Assembly (NCBI GenBank): GCA_944381365.1
Contig: CALWKW010000004.1
Coordinates: forward strand, 1 to 64,000
Length of the DNA: 64,000 nucleotides
Source: an uncultured Christensenellaceae bacterium
GTDB taxonomy: Bacteria; Bacillota; Clostridia; Christensenellales; UBA3700
Direction: 5' to 3'
Part shown: piece by piece, positions 63,704 to 64,000 of the stretch
How the letters are laid out: each line of letters begins with the position of its first letter
Numbering within the stretch: position 1 is the first letter of the stretch
Made by a program: the position numbers and the translations under genes
Notes under the pieces: generated by a model
Seen by the model: the letters and a program-made list of their open reading frames with translations, nothing else
The model's database searches: none
Told to the model about the DNA's origin: nothing

Positions 63704-63907
63704 ATGACAAACTTCAATGAATGTGGTTGCAACAACCAGAATTACAATGAATGTTCAAACGGCGGTTTCAACTGCTTGTGGCTTATCATCTTGTTGCTCT
63801 GCTGCGGCGGATGCGGCGGTTCAGCAAACAGCTGTTCTACAAGCAAGGGCTGTGATTGCGGTTGTATCATTCCTGTAATCGTTGCTTTATGTTGCTGCTG
63901 TAAATAA
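63704..63907 (+). CDS. Cysteine-rich small protein (chorion-class HCB13-like)
   Basis: A 67-aa protein with 15 cysteines (NECGCNNQN, LLLCCGGCGG, GCDCGC, CCCCK). It is of the type annotated in Clostridia as 'chorion class high-cysteine HCB protein 13', of unknown function. A short hydrophobic run (LWLIILLL) and a second (IIPVIVAL) are visible. ATG 63704 follows GGAGG (63691-63695). Terminator follows at 63945-63962. It may be a coat or envelope component or a metal binder. Confidence 0.75.
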   Translation: MTNFNECGCNNQNYNECSNGGFNCLWLIILLLCCGGCGGSANSCSTSKGCDCGCIIPVIVALCCCCK

Positions 63908-63944
63908 GCTTTACCACAATAACAGAACTACATAAGAAAAAAAG

Positions 63945-63968
63945 GAGTACCATAAGGTACTCTTTTTG
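63945..63968 (+). terminator. Terminator of the Cys-rich gene
   Basis: GAGTACC-ATAA-GGTACTC stem followed by TTTTTG. Confidence 0.85.
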
Positions 63969-64000
63969 TGTAGTGCGATGATAATGAAATTTTTGTTTTA

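Overview
The window looks like chromosomal DNA from a low-GC, strictly anaerobic, fermentative Bacillota (Clostridia-type) bacterium, probably an uncultured gut lineage. The evidence is the AT-rich sequence with textbook TTGACA-17-TATAAT promoters and strong Shine-Dalgarno sites, many lipobox lipoproteins, a pyruvate formate-lyase/AdhE fermentation block with Rex-type operators, a bacterial V-type ATPase, a class I lysyl-tRNA synthetase and an alpha2-type glycyl-tRNA synthetase. No taxonomic marker is complete; only the last ~27 nt of a 5S rRNA is present.

Layout. 1-66: 3' end of 5S rRNA and its terminator. 0.56-5.4 kb: a giant repeat-built surface lipoprotein (Listeria-Bacteroides repeats plus BspA-type leucine-rich repeats). 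5.4-6.4 kb: manganese exporter mntP behind a Mn2+ (yybP-ykoY) riboswitch with a readable terminator/antiterminator. 6.5-8.3 kb: tRNA genes Val, Gly, Cys, Leu and Pro, with a CmpB-type membrane protein between them. 8.6-13.0 kb: a PI-PLC-like lipoprotein, a GNAT enzyme and an amino-acid ABC transporter whose binding protein is circularly permuted and whose ATPase carries a large insertion. 13.0-19.7 kb: ZTP riboswitch-pflB-pflA and Rex operators-adhE. 19.8-28.8 kb: sirtuin, malic enzyme, a TrpXYZ-like ABC transporter, an AraC regulator and class I LysRS fused to a tRNA-binding domain. 29-32.2 kb: an ECF sigma factor / RsgI-like anti-sigma / lipoprotein cluster with a duplicated promoter element.

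32.3-36.8 kb is a foreign island. It holds a tRNA-Arg(CCU) 5'-half remnant next to an intact tRNA-Arg, a serine-recombinase remnant, a visibly GC-rich P-type cation ATPase under a second Mn2+ riboswitch, and a decayed IS200-type element with both end hairpins. 36.8-41 kb: GH16 glucanase and YhcH-like protein, a protein made of glycine pentapeptide repeats, a 22-residue stand-alone gene, an autoregulated TetR repressor and a Zn-dependent phospholipase-C-like protein. 41-47 kb: a PhoB/PhoR-type two-component system, manA, tsaC/ywlE and rpiB. 47-56 kb: a complete V-ATPase operon whose proteolipid carries the sodium-binding residues. 56-64 kb: PepSY lipoprotein, GH3 beta-glucosidase with a basic tail, guaB, an ABM monooxygenase, glyS and a cysteine-rich small protein.

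How the genes fit together. Sugars released by GH3 and GH16 feed glycolysis. Pfl and AdhE dispose of pyruvate and NADH, with redox control by Rex and purine/folate-stress control by ZTP. The V-ATPase probably uses or builds a Na+ gradient. Two Mn2+ exporters share the same class of RNA sensor. The most unusual items are the permuted binding protein with its enlarged ATPase, the duplicated ECF promoter with a possibly leaderless sigma gene, the 22-aa gene with a complete transcription unit, and the all-hydrophobic glycine pentapeptide protein.
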